NCBI GenBank assembly: GCA_050692195.1
Contig: JBOGVA010000063.1
Coordinates: 1-50,465 of the forward strand
Reading direction: 5' to 3'
Source: JBOGVA01 sp050692195
GTDB taxonomy: Bacteria > Actinomycetota > UBA4738
Length of the DNA stretch: 50,465 nt
Part shown: piece after piece, positions 1 through 8,270 of the stretch
How the letters are laid out: each line of letters begins with the position of its first letter
How positions within the stretch are numbered: position 1 is the stretch's first letter
The notes under the pieces: generated by a model
Databases searched by the model: none
Seen by the model: the letters and a program-made list of their open reading frames with translations, nothing else
Told to the model about the DNA's origin: nothing
Program-made: the position numbers and the translations under genes

Positions 1-220
1 GGCCCCGCACCGGACGGTCGTCGTTGCGAGGGGGGGTTTCGGAGGTCCCGGCGACACGCCCGTTGTCTGGTAGCTCCCCATGCCTGCCGGCGTTCAAACC
101 TCATAGTCGAATTCCCATTCCGGAGGACCTTGTCAAACCCGGTCCAGGACCCGGCGGCTCCGAGGAGCGCCCGCATAGACTTATTCGCCCCGGTCCCATC
201 CCCAACCAAAGGAGGTCCGC

Positions 221-1000
221 ATGGGAGATTTCGTTCGGCTGGAGGTGGAGGAGGGGGTCGGCACCATCCGGCTCGACCGGCCTCCCATGAACGCGATCGA
301 CGGGCAGCTCACGGCCGAGCTGGCCGAGGCTGCGGCGGAAGCCGCCAGGCGGAGCGACGTGCGGGCCGTCGTGATCTGGGGCGGCGAGAAGGTTTTCGCC
401 GCAGGGGCGGACATCAAGGCGATGGCGGAGATGAGCCCTCGCGAGATCGGGCCGCTCATCGCCGACATCCAGGACGCCTTCAACATGGTCGAGGAGATCC
501 CCAAGGTCACCATCGCCGCCGTGAACGGGTACGCCCTCGGCGGTGGCTGCGAGTTGGCCCTGTGTGCGGACTTCCGGTTCGCCGCCGGGGACGCCAGGAT
601 CGGGCAGCCCGAGATCACGCTGGGCATCATCCCGGGAGCGGGCGGCACTCAGCGCCTCCCCCGGTTGGTCGGCCCGGCCCGCGCCAAGGACCTGATCTAT
701 TCCGGCCGCCACGTGCCGGCCGAGGAAGCCAGGGAGATCGGCCTGGTGGATCGGGTGTTCCCTCCAGAGGAGGTCTATGCCGGAGCGGTCCAGGAGGCCC
801 GCCGGTACGCCCGGGGACCCGGGGTGGCCCTTCGGGCCGCCAAGATCGCCGTGAACTGGGGGGCCCGGGGGGCTTTCCGGGAGGGTCTGGTGCTGGAACG
901 GGAGGTGTTCTCCGACCTTTTCTCCACGGAGGATCAGAAGGAGGGCATGCGCTCGTTCCTGAAACAAGGTCCGGGAAAGGCGGCCTTCTCCGGGACGTAG
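221..1000 (+). CDS. Enoyl-CoA hydratase/isomerase family protein
   Basis: A 259-residue crotonase-fold protein that probably hydrates trans-2-enoyl-CoA in fatty-acid or amino-acid degradation in the cytoplasm. The oxyanion-hole segment AAGADIKAM is near residues 60-68. The second oxyanion element and first catalytic glutamate are in GGGCEL (Glu111), and the second glutamate is in GQPEI (Glu131), so both acid/base residues of true hydratases are present. Length is normal for the family. The ATG at 221 is preceded by a strong AAAGGAGG. It stands alone and neighbours do not reveal the substrate. A related crotonase such as a short-chain isomerase cannot be excluded from sequence alone. Confidence 0.93.
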   Translation: MGDFVRLEVEEGVGTIRLDRPPMNAIDGQLTAELAEAAAEAARRSDVRAVVIWGGEKVFAAGADIKAMAEMSPREIGPLIADIQDAFNMVEEIPKVTIAAVNGYALGGGCELALCADFRFAAGDARIGQPEITLGIIPGAGGTQRLPRLVGPARAKDLIYSGRHVPAEEAREIGLVDRVFPPEEVYAGAVQEARRYARGPGVALRAAKIAVNWGARGAFREGLVLEREVFSDLFSTEDQKEGMRSFLKQGPGKAAFSGT

Positions 1001-1107
1001 CCAGGGAATCATCCAGGGGCCTTCCGATGTTTTCTCTCTGTGAGGCCGCGCTCCGCGAGCCGGCGGGGGCGGCAGTGCTTGGCCTGAACGCGGGAAGGGA
1101 AGCTCCG

Positions 1108-1314
1108 GTGAGAGAAGAGTCGCTGTCGCTGAGGGGCTCTACGGTCCGGTCGCTCCCTCGGCGCAACCGGGTCTGGGAGGCCGACAGGGTGTGTGCCGAG
1201 GAAGGCTGCATCACGAGGATCTCCATCTACAACCGCTCGAAGTACTGCTGGGCCCATGAGCCGATCCACTACTACATCGCACGAGGGCGGAAGAAGAGGC
1301 GCGAGGCCGCTTAG
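1108..1314 (+). CDS. Small Cys/His protein, possible zinc knuckle
   Basis: A 68-residue basic protein with the pattern CAEEGC, then CWAH, and a basic tail (GRKKRREAA). Three Cys and one His spaced like this suggest one structural zinc. I do not recognise a named family, although similar tiny proteins are common in Actinobacteria. I chose GTG 1108 because GGGAAGGGAAG lies just upstream. The reading frame is open further back, and an ATG at 1027 would add 27 residues. It follows the hydratase gene in the same direction but with its own ribosome site. No function can be assigned. Confidence 0.6.
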   Translation: MREESLSLRGSTVRSLPRRNRVWEADRVCAEEGCITRISIYNRSKYCWAHEPIHYYIARGRKKRREAA

Positions 1315-1337
1315 GGTCGAGGACACATCGTCCGACC

Positions 1338-1355
1338 TGTAACTCAGGCGTTACA
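1338..1355. promoter_or_regulatory. Inverted repeat upstream of lipoprotein pair
   Basis: TGTAAC-TCAGGC-GTTACA is a perfect 6-6-6 dyad lying between the stop of the small Cys/His gene and the lipoprotein start at 1422. Its form and position suit a dimeric repressor operator. It does not match the TACTAC-N5-GTAGTA family found further right. The cognate regulator is unknown. Confidence 0.4.
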
Positions 1356-1421
1356 CGGGGTGGAGCTCCTGGTTACCTCGGCCGGCCACCATGTTCAAAA
1401 GGGCCTGGTGGGAGGAGAGCC

Positions 1422-1922
1422 ATGAAGCGTCTCTTGGTTGCAGGGACCGTGGTCATGCTGGCGATGGGAGGCTGCGGGTCACGGTTGGAAGCCAGGTTCG
1501 CCGAGCCATCGGCGACCCTCGAGCCGACCGATTCGGGTCGTCCCCTCTGGGATGGCTTTCCGCCTCCGGAAGCGTCGGGTGAGATCTCCGTCGCCGAGTT
1601 CAACGAATTTCTCGAGGCTTCGGATCCCGCATCGATCCGTTCCGCCCTTCGCGAGGCGCTCGTGTTCCTGTACCCGGGGGGTTCCGATCCTGAGGCCGCG
1701 ACCACCAGCCTCGTACTAGAGTCGAATCCGGAAACGGGACAGGAAGCGGTGGTAACTGTGACCGCGGATGGCTTGCTCGACGATTCCGTTCGGGCCGTTC
1801 GATACGAGCTGGTCTTCGAGAGGCAAGCGGACGGGACCTGGCGGCTCAGCTCGGCGAGTTGGGCCCAGCGATGCGCACCGCGTCGCGGCCATCAGGACTT
1901 CACTCCCGAGCTGTGTATCTGA
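1422..1922 (+). CDS. Predicted lipoprotein of unknown function
   Basis: A 166-residue protein with a short basic start (MKR), a hydrophobic stretch and a lipobox AMGGC, so it is probably lipid-anchored at Cys19 outside the membrane. The mature part is acidic. Its C-terminal half has a beta-rich look ending in GTWRLSSASW, reminiscent of the small alpha+beta folds of many actinobacterial lipoproteins, but I cannot name a family. ATG 1422 follows GGGAGGAGAG. The stop is two bases before the start of the peptidase lipoprotein, so the two are very likely co-transcribed and may act together at the cell wall. Function unknown. Confidence 0.7.
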   Translation: MKRLLVAGTVVMLAMGGCGSRLEARFAEPSATLEPTDSGRPLWDGFPPPEASGEISVAEFNEFLEASDPASIRSALREALVFLYPGGSDPEAATTSLVLESNPETGQEAVVTVTADGLLDDSVRAVRYELVFERQADGTWRLSSASWAQRCAPRRGHQDFTPELCI

Positions 1923-1924
1923 CG

Positions 1925-2677
1925 ATGAGAAGTCGCGTTGTCGTGTTGTGGCTGGGCCTGGCCCTTCTCGCCACGGCCTGTGGAAATCCCCCGGCACACG
2001 ACACGGCGCCCGCCACCCGCGATGCCGGGAGCCGCGGGCCGACCGGCGTTCTTCCGGCCGCCGGCGAGGCGTCTCCGTCGCCGGCGCTTCGACTGGCCAA
2101 CTCACGGGCCAGGTTCCGCGGGTCGATCAGAGTCATCGATGCTCGCACCCGCGCCCGCATGGTGTCGTGGCGTCCCGGGTGCCCCGTCCCGATCAGGGAC
2201 CTTCGGCTGCTCACCCTTTACCACTGGGGCTTCGATGGCACCGTCAAGCGTGGCAAGCTCATCGTGCATGAGGACGTGGCCGGCGACGTCCTGTCCGTGT
2301 TCCGGAGGCTCTTCTACGCGCGCTTCCCCATCCGGCGCATGCGGCTGGTCGACGAGTACGACGCGAACGACGACCGCTCCATGGCCGCCAACAACACCTC
2401 CGCCTTCAACTGCCGGAAGATCAGGGACAGCTCCCGGTGGTCGGAGCACGCCTACGGGTGGGCCATCGACATCAACCCGGTCCAGAACCCCTACATTCGA
2501 GGGAACGAGGTCGTCCCTCCGGCCGGGAAGCGCTACGTGGACCGTTCCAAGAGAGCGAAGGGGATGGTCCATGCTCGCGACGTCGTCGTGCGAGCGTTCG
2601 AAGCGATCGGCTGGGGCTGGGGTGGGTATTGGAGGTCGAGCAAGGACTACCAGCACTTCTCGCTGACCGGTCGGTAG
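1925..2677 (+). CDS. M15-family D-Ala-D-Ala carboxypeptidase-like lipoprotein
   Basis: A 250-residue lipoprotein with signal MRSRVV, a hydrophobic core and lipobox LATAC. The C-terminal half carries the zinc-peptidase signature of the M15/VanY-like family: SEHAYGWAIDIN supplies a zinc His and the Asp, and the late YQHF supplies another zinc His. Upstream, FNCRKI and a Trp-rich WGWGGYW segment are typical of the M15 'extracellular' subfamily. It probably trims peptidoglycan stem peptides. ATG 1925 begins two bases after the preceding lipoprotein stop, which suggests translational coupling. Substrate (D,D- or L,D-bond) is not resolved. Confidence 0.88.
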   Translation: MRSRVVVLWLGLALLATACGNPPAHDTAPATRDAGSRGPTGVLPAAGEASPSPALRLANSRARFRGSIRVIDARTRARMVSWRPGCPVPIRDLRLLTLYHWGFDGTVKRGKLIVHEDVAGDVLSVFRRLFYARFPIRRMRLVDEYDANDDRSMAANNTSAFNCRKIRDSSRWSEHAYGWAIDINPVQNPYIRGNEVVPPAGKRYVDRSKRAKGMVHARDVVVRAFEAIGWGWGGYWRSSKDYQHFSLTGR

Positions 2678-2689
2678 CCGGGAACTAGC

Positions 2690-3007
2690 TCAGGTCTTGG
2701 ATAGGACCACGGCTGCGGCCACGCCGAGAATCAGCGCCAGAGGATAACCCGCCACGAGATCATCCCACCCGGGCGAGATCAGCGTGAAGAAGCCCAAGTG
2801 CGATAGGAGATGCTGGACGAAGACCACGACTCCCAGACCGGCAAGGCCCCACCCAAGGAACCGCCGCCTTCTGTAGGAGCTCGGCGTCATCTTCCTGCCT
2901 TCGGCCTGCTTCTGCATCGCCTGCGTATCTCGCGCCCTGGTCTCCCTGGCTCCGTCCCGCTGCCTGGATCGGGACCGCGCTCTCACTCGACCCCTAGATT
3001 CGGGCAT
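2690..3007 (-). CDS. Small basic membrane protein, two predicted TM helices
   Basis: A 105-residue protein with a long, very basic, Arg/Gln-rich N-terminus followed by RRRRFLGWG and two hydrophobic segments (about residues 51-68 and 85-103). I do not recognise it. ATG at 3007 is preceded by GCAGGAGGG about 10 bases away, which favours the long form. Internal ATGs at 2917 and 2890 are alternatives. A perfect TACGAC-N5-GTCGTA dyad lies 45 bases upstream, linking it to the putative BlaI regulon. It is convergent with the M15 lipoprotein gene. Possibly an envelope stress or small structural membrane protein, but there is no direct evidence. Confidence 0.65.
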   Translation of the reverse strand: MPESRGRVRARSRSRQRDGARETRARDTQAMQKQAEGRKMTPSSYRRRRFLGWGLAGLGVVVFVQHLLSHLGFFTLISPGWDDLVAGYPLALILGVAAAVVLSKT

Positions 3008-3051
3008 TCCGACCGCGCCCTCCTGCGTCGAACAGTTCTTGCCCGGGATTC

Positions 3052-3068
3052 TACGACGCCGTGTCGTA
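3052..3068. promoter_or_regulatory. BlaI-type operator candidate, site 1
   Basis: TACGAC-GCCGT-GTCGTA is a perfect 6-5-6 inverted repeat. It lies between the end of the methyltransferase gene and the minus-strand start at 3007. The arms differ from the TACTAC/GTAGTA pattern of the other sites by one symmetrical base. Confidence 0.5.
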
Positions 3069-3070
3069 GA

Positions 3071-3730
3071 CTAGCTATGAGGCGGCAATCGCCCCGAGAG
3101 AGGCTTCCTCGCCGCCACCCGCTCCACGATGCCCCAGCGGGAGCGCTCGACCCGTTCCACGACGAAGCCCACGGACTCGAGGTGCTCCAGGGGGTCACGC
3201 ATGAGGTGGTCCGCCTGGAGCCACAGGATCAGCGGCGCGAGCAGCCGCTGGCCCGCCCGGATCAGCCGGGCGGGGCTCCGGACGTGTTCGAGCAGGAACA
3301 GCCGCCCACCCGGGCGAAGCACGCGAAGGGCCCCCGCCAGCGCCCTGCGCTCGTCCGGTATGGAGCAGAGGGATAGCGTGATGACTACGGTGTCGAAGGC
3401 CTCATCCGGGAGGTCCAGCGCCTGGGCATCGTCGACCCTGAGATCGGCGTCCCGCCCCAGGTCGCGGACGCGACGGCGAGCCCGCTTGAGCATCGAGGGC
3501 GAGAGATCGACCCCCGTGAGCCTCACGGCCGTCGGGTAGTACGCGAGGTTTCGCCCCGTGCCGATCGCCATCTCGAGGACGTCGCCTCGGGCCTGGGAGG
3601 CGACCCACCGCCGACCCTCATCGAGTCCCAGCACCCTCTCCCAGAATCGGACGGTCTGGTCATAGCGAGGTGCGAACCGTTCGTAGACGTTCAGGACACG
3701 CTTCGTGTTATCGCGGCTCTGGTTGGTCAT
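3071..3730 (-). CDS. Class I SAM-dependent methyltransferase
   Basis: A 219-residue Rossmann-fold methyltransferase. Motif I reads LEMAIGTGRNLAYYP, the following acidic loop is VDLSP, motif II-like DTVVITLSLCSI, and motif III RPGGRLFLLEHV. The GTGRN..YYP variant and C-terminal VGFVVERVERS resemble the METTL7/UbiE-like group, which methylates small thiols, lipids or metalloids, but the substrate cannot be read from sequence. I took ATG 3730 (MTNQSR) as start because family similarity begins just after it. TTG 3784 or ATG 3763 would extend it. It is divergent from blaI, with an operator-like dyad between them. Confidence 0.82.
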   Translation of the reverse strand: MTNQSRDNTKRVLNVYERFAPRYDQTVRFWERVLGLDEGRRWVASQARGDVLEMAIGTGRNLAYYPTAVRLTGVDLSPSMLKRARRRVRDLGRDADLRVDDAQALDLPDEAFDTVVITLSLCSIPDERRALAGALRVLRPGGRLFLLEHVRSPARLIRAGQRLLAPLILWLQADHLMRDPLEHLESVGFVVERVERSRWGIVERVAARKPLSGRLPPHS

Positions 3731-3820
3731 CAATATCTCGCCGCCTCCGCGTGCTCTCGTCATCCTTCTCGCGAAGGCCCACAACTCGCCGCCGGATCAG
3801 CCCTACAGGTTCCGGCTGTA

Positions 3821-3837
3821 TACGACGTCCCATAGTA
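3821..3837. promoter_or_regulatory. BlaI-type operator candidate, site 2 (autoregulatory position)
   Basis: TACGAC-GTCCC-ATAGTA is a 6-5-6 dyad with one mismatch per arm relative to TACTAC/GTAGTA. It sits in the 220-base divergent region between the methyltransferase and blaI, where an autoregulatory operator is expected for BlaI-family repressors. TATACG overlaps its left arm as a possible -10 element. Confidence 0.45.
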
Positions 3838-3948
3838 GGATGCCGAGCGGACGACGGAGAACCGATACGCTCGTGATCGCGCCGGGCCGCTTACATTCGC
3901 CGTTGGGTCGGAAACGATGGGGCGGAGGCGAGCTGGGGGAAGAGGAGT

Positions 3949-4320
3949 TTGAGGGGTCTGGGAGAGCTCGAGAGCGGGATCATGCAGATCCTCTGGCGTG
4001 GCGGGCAGCCCGCTACGGTCCGTGAGGTCCACGGGGAACTGGGCTCGAAGCGGGACCTCGCCTACACGACGGTCATGACGGTGATGGACCGGTTGTGGCG
4101 CAAGGGACTCTTGCGGAGGGAGCCCCGGGGGCGGGCGTTCCAGTACATCGCTGCCATCTCCGAGGCAGAGTTCACCGCAGGCCTCATGCACAGCCTCCTC
4201 GGCTCGAGCCGCAACCGGAAAGAGGTCCTGGCCCATTTCCTCAAGGGGATGAAGAAGGCGGACGGAGCCCAGCTGCTGCGCTTGGCCGAGGAGGCCGCAC
4301 GAAGGAGACGCCGCAGGTGA
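3949..4320 (+). CDS. blaI: BlaI/MecI/CopY-family transcriptional repressor
   Basis: A 123-residue winged-helix repressor. The N-terminal helix-turn-helix has ELESGIMQILW, ATVREVHGEL and the recognition-helix region LAYTTVMTVMDRLWRKGLL, the classic Penicillinase_R signature. The C-terminal part is the dimerisation helix region. It has no cysteine, so it cannot sense copper with the CxCxxxxCxC hook of CopY; signalling probably comes through the adjacent M56 protease. The start is TTG 3949 after GAAGAGGAG. Its stop overlaps the M56 start. Likely targets are the dyads at 3052, 3821, 8143, 8748, 11526 and 13906 (inference). Confidence 0.93.
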   Translation: MRGLGELESGIMQILWRGGQPATVREVHGELGSKRDLAYTTVMTVMDRLWRKGLLRREPRGRAFQYIAAISEAEFTAGLMHSLLGSSRNRKEVLAHFLKGMKKADGAQLLRLAEEAARRRRRR

Positions 4321-5282
4321 TCCGCTTTGTCCTGCTCCTTGGAATCCTCCTTCTGTTCTTGGGGGTTCCTTGGATGCTGCGAGGACCCGAGATTCCGGCA
4401 CGATGGCGGGTGCGCCTGGCTTTCCTCGCGCTGACCGGCATGCTGGCCGGCTCGGCAGTGGTCCTGGCGGCCGTACTCCTCCCTGAGGTGCTGGTCGTGT
4501 CCCGCCTCCAGGAGCTATGGATGTCGTGCTCCCAAGCCTTCCGGGAGATCCTTTCCCGGCCCGTGGCCAGAGCGCCCTCACTCCTCGCCGGGGCTGGCCT
4601 GGCGATCCTCCTGGGTCGATTCGCATGGGCGCTCGCTCTCGGGCTCCGGCAGAGCCGTCGGGCCAGGATCAGGTGGGGAGAGCCGCGATGGAGGCTGACA
4701 CGAGGCGAGCCCGTCTACGTCCTCCCGCTCGACCGCCCGGAGGCCTACTCGGTCGGATCGCTACGCGGCCGCGTCGTGGTGTCCCGAGGTCTGCTGGAGG
4801 TCCTGGACGAGCAGGAGCGGCGGGCCGTCCTCCTTCACGAGGAGGGCCACCTCAGGGCCCTGCACCAGCCCCTGCTGATCGTCAGCCGGGCCGTCCAGGC
4901 CGCGCTGAGGCCCCTCCCGTCCGCTGGGCTGGCGATGGCGCTGCTCGAGCAGGCCATGGAGGAGTCCGCCGACGAGTACGCGGCGGAGAGGCTGGGGGAT
5001 CCGGCCGTGGTCGCGAGCGGCATCTCCAGGGCGGCTCTGGCTGGACTCGGTAGCCCGGTGGGAGCCCTTTCCCTGGGGGCAGGGCCGGACGTACCCGCTC
5101 GGGTTGGCCGGCTGCTTGCTCCTCCCGAGATCCCACCCTGGATGCCGGGGGCATGCCTCGCGGGTGCTCTGCTCCTGGTGGGGATGTTCGCGCTCACCCA
5201 GGCGATCGGTGGCCTGGCCCTGGTGGCTGCGGCCCATCACCTCCTCCCGCTGGGCGCCGCCGCCTACTGCCAGAGCAGGTAG
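4317..5282 (+). CDS. M56-family membrane metalloprotease (BlaR1-like, no sensor domain)
   Basis: A 321-residue membrane protein with hydrophobic segments near residues 4-20, 35-60, 88-110 and 275-315. The zinc site is HEEGH (residues 174-178), with the downstream EESAD segment (about 215-219) giving the third ligand, as in M56/M48 proteases. In staphylococcal BlaR1 such a domain inactivates BlaI by proteolysis after beta-lactam binding to a separate sensor domain. Here no penicillin-binding domain follows, so the inducer differs or arrives via a partner. GTG 4317 overlaps the blaI stop (GTGA) and has GAAGGAG upstream. The pair is clearly translationally coupled. Confidence 0.9.
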   Translation: MIRFVLLLGILLLFLGVPWMLRGPEIPARWRVRLAFLALTGMLAGSAVVLAAVLLPEVLVVSRLQELWMSCSQAFREILSRPVARAPSLLAGAGLAILLGRFAWALALGLRQSRRARIRWGEPRWRLTRGEPVYVLPLDRPEAYSVGSLRGRVVVSRGLLEVLDEQERRAVLLHEEGHLRALHQPLLIVSRAVQAALRPLPSAGLAMALLEQAMEESADEYAAERLGDPAVVASGISRAALAGLGSPVGALSLGAGPDVPARVGRLLAPPEIPPWMPGACLAGALLLVGMFALTQAIGGLALVAAAHHLLPLGAAAYCQSR

Positions 5283-5294
5283 CGAGGCCACCGC

Positions 5295-7391
5295 TCAGGG
5301 CACCGGGGGTTCGATCTCGATGGGTTGGTCGAACGCGAAGTACTGGTGGTCCATGAAGTGGCCCTGAGCCCGCATCTCGGAGAGGGGTACCAGGCCTTCG
5401 GGATCGACCCACAGGCGGAACCACACGGGCAGGCCCTCGCGACCACCGAAGAAGGCGACGATCTCGGTGGGAACTCCGTCGATTTCCTCCGTCCCCACCA
5501 GCCGCGGGGCCACGAAGGGAGTGAAAAAATCCCAGATGAGAGAAGGGACCTTCTGCCCCGGACCGCCCCTCTCGACCTTCCATGGCTGGTCGGCGGACTG
5601 CCTGAGGTACCGGGTTTTCCCGATCCAGACGGTCTGGGACCCGCCGGTCTCCGCTCGCATGCGGTCGGGTGCCTTGAAGCTGTACTGTGCGCGGACGACG
5701 GCGAGACCGGATGAAAGGGTCTCGTCCAGCCGGTACGAGGCCAGCAAGTGCATGCGCTCCTGAGCCCTGTCGACGATGGCGATCCCGTCCGGGGCGGGCA
5801 GGTCGGGGAGGAAGAACAGCGCGGTGCCCCCTTTCGGACCTTCCACCCGAACCTCGAGGCGCTCCCCTCCATCCAGGCCGAGCACGGCACGCCGGCACGC
5901 GTTGCCGCATTCCTCCATAGGCATCGATCGTCCGCCGACCGACACGACGGCTCGGAGACCGGCGGCCGCCTCTTCGCCCTCTAACGGGAGCAGATAGACA
6001 CGGGCCTCGTTCTCCCCCGGCCGCCCCGGGCGAAGGGTCAGGCCGACAAGGACCTGTCCGGCGCTGGACCCGAGGGTGAGATCTCCTTCTCTGGGAAAGG
6101 CCGAGTCGGAACCTGCAGGCTGGGCCGCCTCGCGCTCGGCCTCCGCGGCGCTCCGTGACGGGGGAAGCGGGAAGGCCGCCAGCAGCGCGGCGGCGCCGAT
6201 CACCATGACGGCGAGGGCCGCTTCGAGCCTGGGCGAGCCTGCCAGGCGTTTCCATGCTCGGATTGAAATGGGGATCATGGCGAGGACCGCCGCCACCTTC
6301 ACCAGGAGCACCTGGCCATAGGCGGAGGCGAACACGTCTCCCAGTCCCCCGACCTCCTGAACGCCTCTCAGGACCCCTGTGCCGACGGCGACCAGGAAGG
6401 CGGTGAGGGCAACGGGCGAGAACCGGTCGAGGAGTCTTCGCGCCTCCGCGCCCCGCCAACCGTCGGGGGGACGGAGGATGGCCAGAGCCAGGATCCCGCC
6501 GGCCCACCGCCCCGTGGCGAGCAGGTGGACGCTCTGGACGGTGATCGCCCACCAGGCGGGCGGGACAGCCGCGGCGTGACCGGCGGCGGCGAGGGAGACC
6601 ACAGCGGCCGTCAGCGCCACTCGGACGCCGACGCCGCCGAAGGACAGCAAGAGGGCCAGGGCCTCGGCGACCAGGCGTGTCGTCCGCGCGGCCCCTGGCA
6701 CGCCGGTGGTGAGGTAGTTCGCTACGGCCCCTGCCGAAGGGGAGGGAGAGGCGGCCAGGGCCTCGCTGGCCACGACCACGATGCCACCAAGGAGAGCCAG
6801 CCCCAAAGCGACCCTGAGCGGGGGCCGTACCCAGGAGAGGGGCGGGTCACGGCGGGCCAGCCGGAGCATGAGGAGCAGCCCGATCGATAGCAGCAGGGCG
6901 GCGTCCTCCACGGCTCGGGCGATCCCGATCAGAATGTCAGACCCCTGGGGCGCCGCCTCGATCCCGCCCTCCGCTCCCTCGCCGGGGGAGACGCCCACCC
7001 CGAACCGGAATGACCCGCGCAGGGTGTGGCCGTCGAGGGTGCTCACCGTCGTCCAGTCGACCTCGTAGATCCCGGGCGCGTTGGTCGACAATCGCACCTG
7101 GATCACCCGCTCCCCCGCGGGGCTCCCGGTGAACCGCCGGCCCGTCGGGTCGGTCACCACAGCCCGGGAAAGCCTGACGTTGAGAGGCTCGGTGAACCGC
7201 AGCACGACCACGCCGGGCGCGGTTCCCAGCTCCTCGCCCGCCTCGGGCTTCGAGGAGACAACTGCGGCATGTGCCGTCGCGACACCGGGGGTCACGATCA
7301 CGAACAGGACGGCGAGGAGGAGGGCCGCCGCCCAGGCCGCACGATCTTGTGCGGCGGGCAAGGGTCTCTTCGGCCGGTTCATCTCATTCAC
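5295..7391 (-). CDS. CopC-CopD fusion copper protein with C-terminal extracytoplasmic domain
   Basis: A 698-residue protein: signal segment (about 15-40), CopC domain starting with the mature His in AHAAVV, a CopD multi-helix domain (about 150-410), then an extracytoplasmic C-terminal domain of LolA-like appearance (about 550-695). The CopC Asp-x-His copper motif is intact (LDGHTL). CopC binds Cu(II) outside the membrane and CopD is thought to move copper inward. GTG 7391 or ATG 7382 is the start; neither has a strong ribosome site. It lies 109 bases downstream of tlpA in the same direction, with an operator-like dyad before tlpA, so the two probably form one transcript. Confidence 0.9.
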   Translation of the reverse strand: MNEMNRPKRPLPAAQDRAAWAAALLLAVLFVIVTPGVATAHAAVVSSKPEAGEELGTAPGVVVLRFTEPLNVRLSRAVVTDPTGRRFTGSPAGERVIQVRLSTNAPGIYEVDWTTVSTLDGHTLRGSFRFGVGVSPGEGAEGGIEAAPQGSDILIGIARAVEDAALLLSIGLLLMLRLARRDPPLSWVRPPLRVALGLALLGGIVVVASEALAASPSPSAGAVANYLTTGVPGAARTTRLVAEALALLLSFGGVGVRVALTAAVVSLAAAGHAAAVPPAWWAITVQSVHLLATGRWAGGILALAILRPPDGWRGAEARRLLDRFSPVALTAFLVAVGTGVLRGVQEVGGLGDVFASAYGQVLLVKVAAVLAMIPISIRAWKRLAGSPRLEAALAVMVIGAAALLAAFPLPPSRSAAEAEREAAQPAGSDSAFPREGDLTLGSSAGQVLVGLTLRPGRPGENEARVYLLPLEGEEAAAGLRAVVSVGGRSMPMEECGNACRRAVLGLDGGERLEVRVEGPKGGTALFFLPDLPAPDGIAIVDRAQERMHLLASYRLDETLSSGLAVVRAQYSFKAPDRMRAETGGSQTVWIGKTRYLRQSADQPWKVERGGPGQKVPSLIWDFFTPFVAPRLVGTEEIDGVPTEIVAFFGGREGLPVWFRLWVDPEGLVPLSEMRAQGHFMDHQYFAFDQPIEIEPPVP

Positions 7392-7500
7392 GTCTACAGG
7401 TGGGTTTGCCGCTCAGATGGCTGCTCTCCCTCCCGGAGAACAAGCGGATCGGCAGGTTGAAGAGGCCCTCGAGCAAGGGCAGCGCGACCGGCGGCCGCGC

Positions 7501-8109
7501 TCATGTTCCCGCCCCATCGATCATCAGGTCGAGGGCCGCCCGGAGGGTGGCGGCGTCCACCTTGCCCAGGAAGCGGTAGGCGATCCTGCCGTCCTGATCG
7601 ATGACGAGCGTGCTGGGGAACCCGACCAGCTGGTAGCGGAGTGCCAGCTCACCTGCTGGATCGAAGGCACTCGGAAAGGTGATGCCGAACTCGCGCTGGA
7701 ACGCGAGGGCGGCCGCTCGCTGGTCCTGGTGGTTCACCCCGAGGAACTGGACGTCCCGCTCCCTGTACTCCTCCCACACGGCCTGGAGGTGTGGGGCTTC
7801 TTCCCGGCAGGGCACACACCACGACGCCCAGAAGTTCAGCACCACTACACTCCCTGCGAAATCCTCGAGGGCGACTGCCTGCTGCCCGTCCAGCCTGGGG
7901 AGCCTGAAAGGGGGAGCGACCGTGCCGCCTGCCTCAGCTTGGACCAGCCGGTCCGCAGCGGAAAGCCTGCCGACCCCAGGAGCGCCCTGGCTCCGTAGCT
8001 GGGTGAGCGCCAGGGTAACCACCAGCACGAAGACCGCCGGGAAGCCCACAGCCAGCGCCAGGATCAGCCGCCGCCTTCTCGCCTGGGTCGGTCGGTTCGA
8101 TCCTTCCAC
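7501..8109 (-). CDS. TlpA/ResA-like membrane-anchored thioredoxin
   Basis: A 202-residue protein with a basic start (RRRR), one signal-anchor helix (about 15-38) and an extracytoplasmic thioredoxin fold. The active site is WCVPC (Cys98, Cys101), and the cis-Pro region is VGFPST. Such proteins reduce disulfides in cytochrome c or copper-protein maturation. I prefer GTG 8109, which follows GCGAGGACA. The frame extends to a TTG at 8142 that directly abuts the operator and lacks a ribosome site. It leads into the CopC-CopD gene, suggesting thiol control of a copper site. Confidence 0.9.
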   Translation of the reverse strand: MEGSNRPTQARRRRLILALAVGFPAVFVLVVTLALTQLRSQGAPGVGRLSAADRLVQAEAGGTVAPPFRLPRLDGQQAVALEDFAGSVVVLNFWASWCVPCREEAPHLQAVWEEYRERDVQFLGVNHQDQRAAALAFQREFGITFPSAFDPAGELALRYQLVGFPSTLVIDQDGRIAYRFLGKVDAATLRAALDLMIDGAGT

Positions 8110-8142
8110 TGTCCTCGCTGCCGACTCGCGGATCGACCCCAA

Positions 8143-8159
8143 TACTACCCGATGTAGTA
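8143..8159. promoter_or_regulatory. BlaI-type operator candidate, site 3
   Basis: TACTAC-CCGAT-GTAGTA is a perfect 6-5-6 inverted repeat just upstream of the minus-strand tlpA-copCD pair. Read on the minus strand, its edge forms TAGTAT, a plausible -10 hexamer, so a bound repressor would block the promoter. Confidence 0.6.
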
Positions 8160-8270
8160 GATCGGGTGGTGGTCTGTTCGTCTCGCTCTGCCGGCCCTCG
8201 TCGGCACTTCCGCCTGGTGAGCCGGGGTCGGTTCCCCGGTCCCGCCTGATCGTGGCTTCAGTCGAGCAGC

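Noticed and set aside
101..1012. 303-residue antisense frame over the enoyl-CoA hydratase gene
   Set aside because: Shadow of a gene with strong catalytic motifs and ribosome site.
2690..2917. Shorter start for the small basic membrane protein
   Set aside because: ATG 3007 has a better GGAGGG site and the operator is closer; kept as alternative only.
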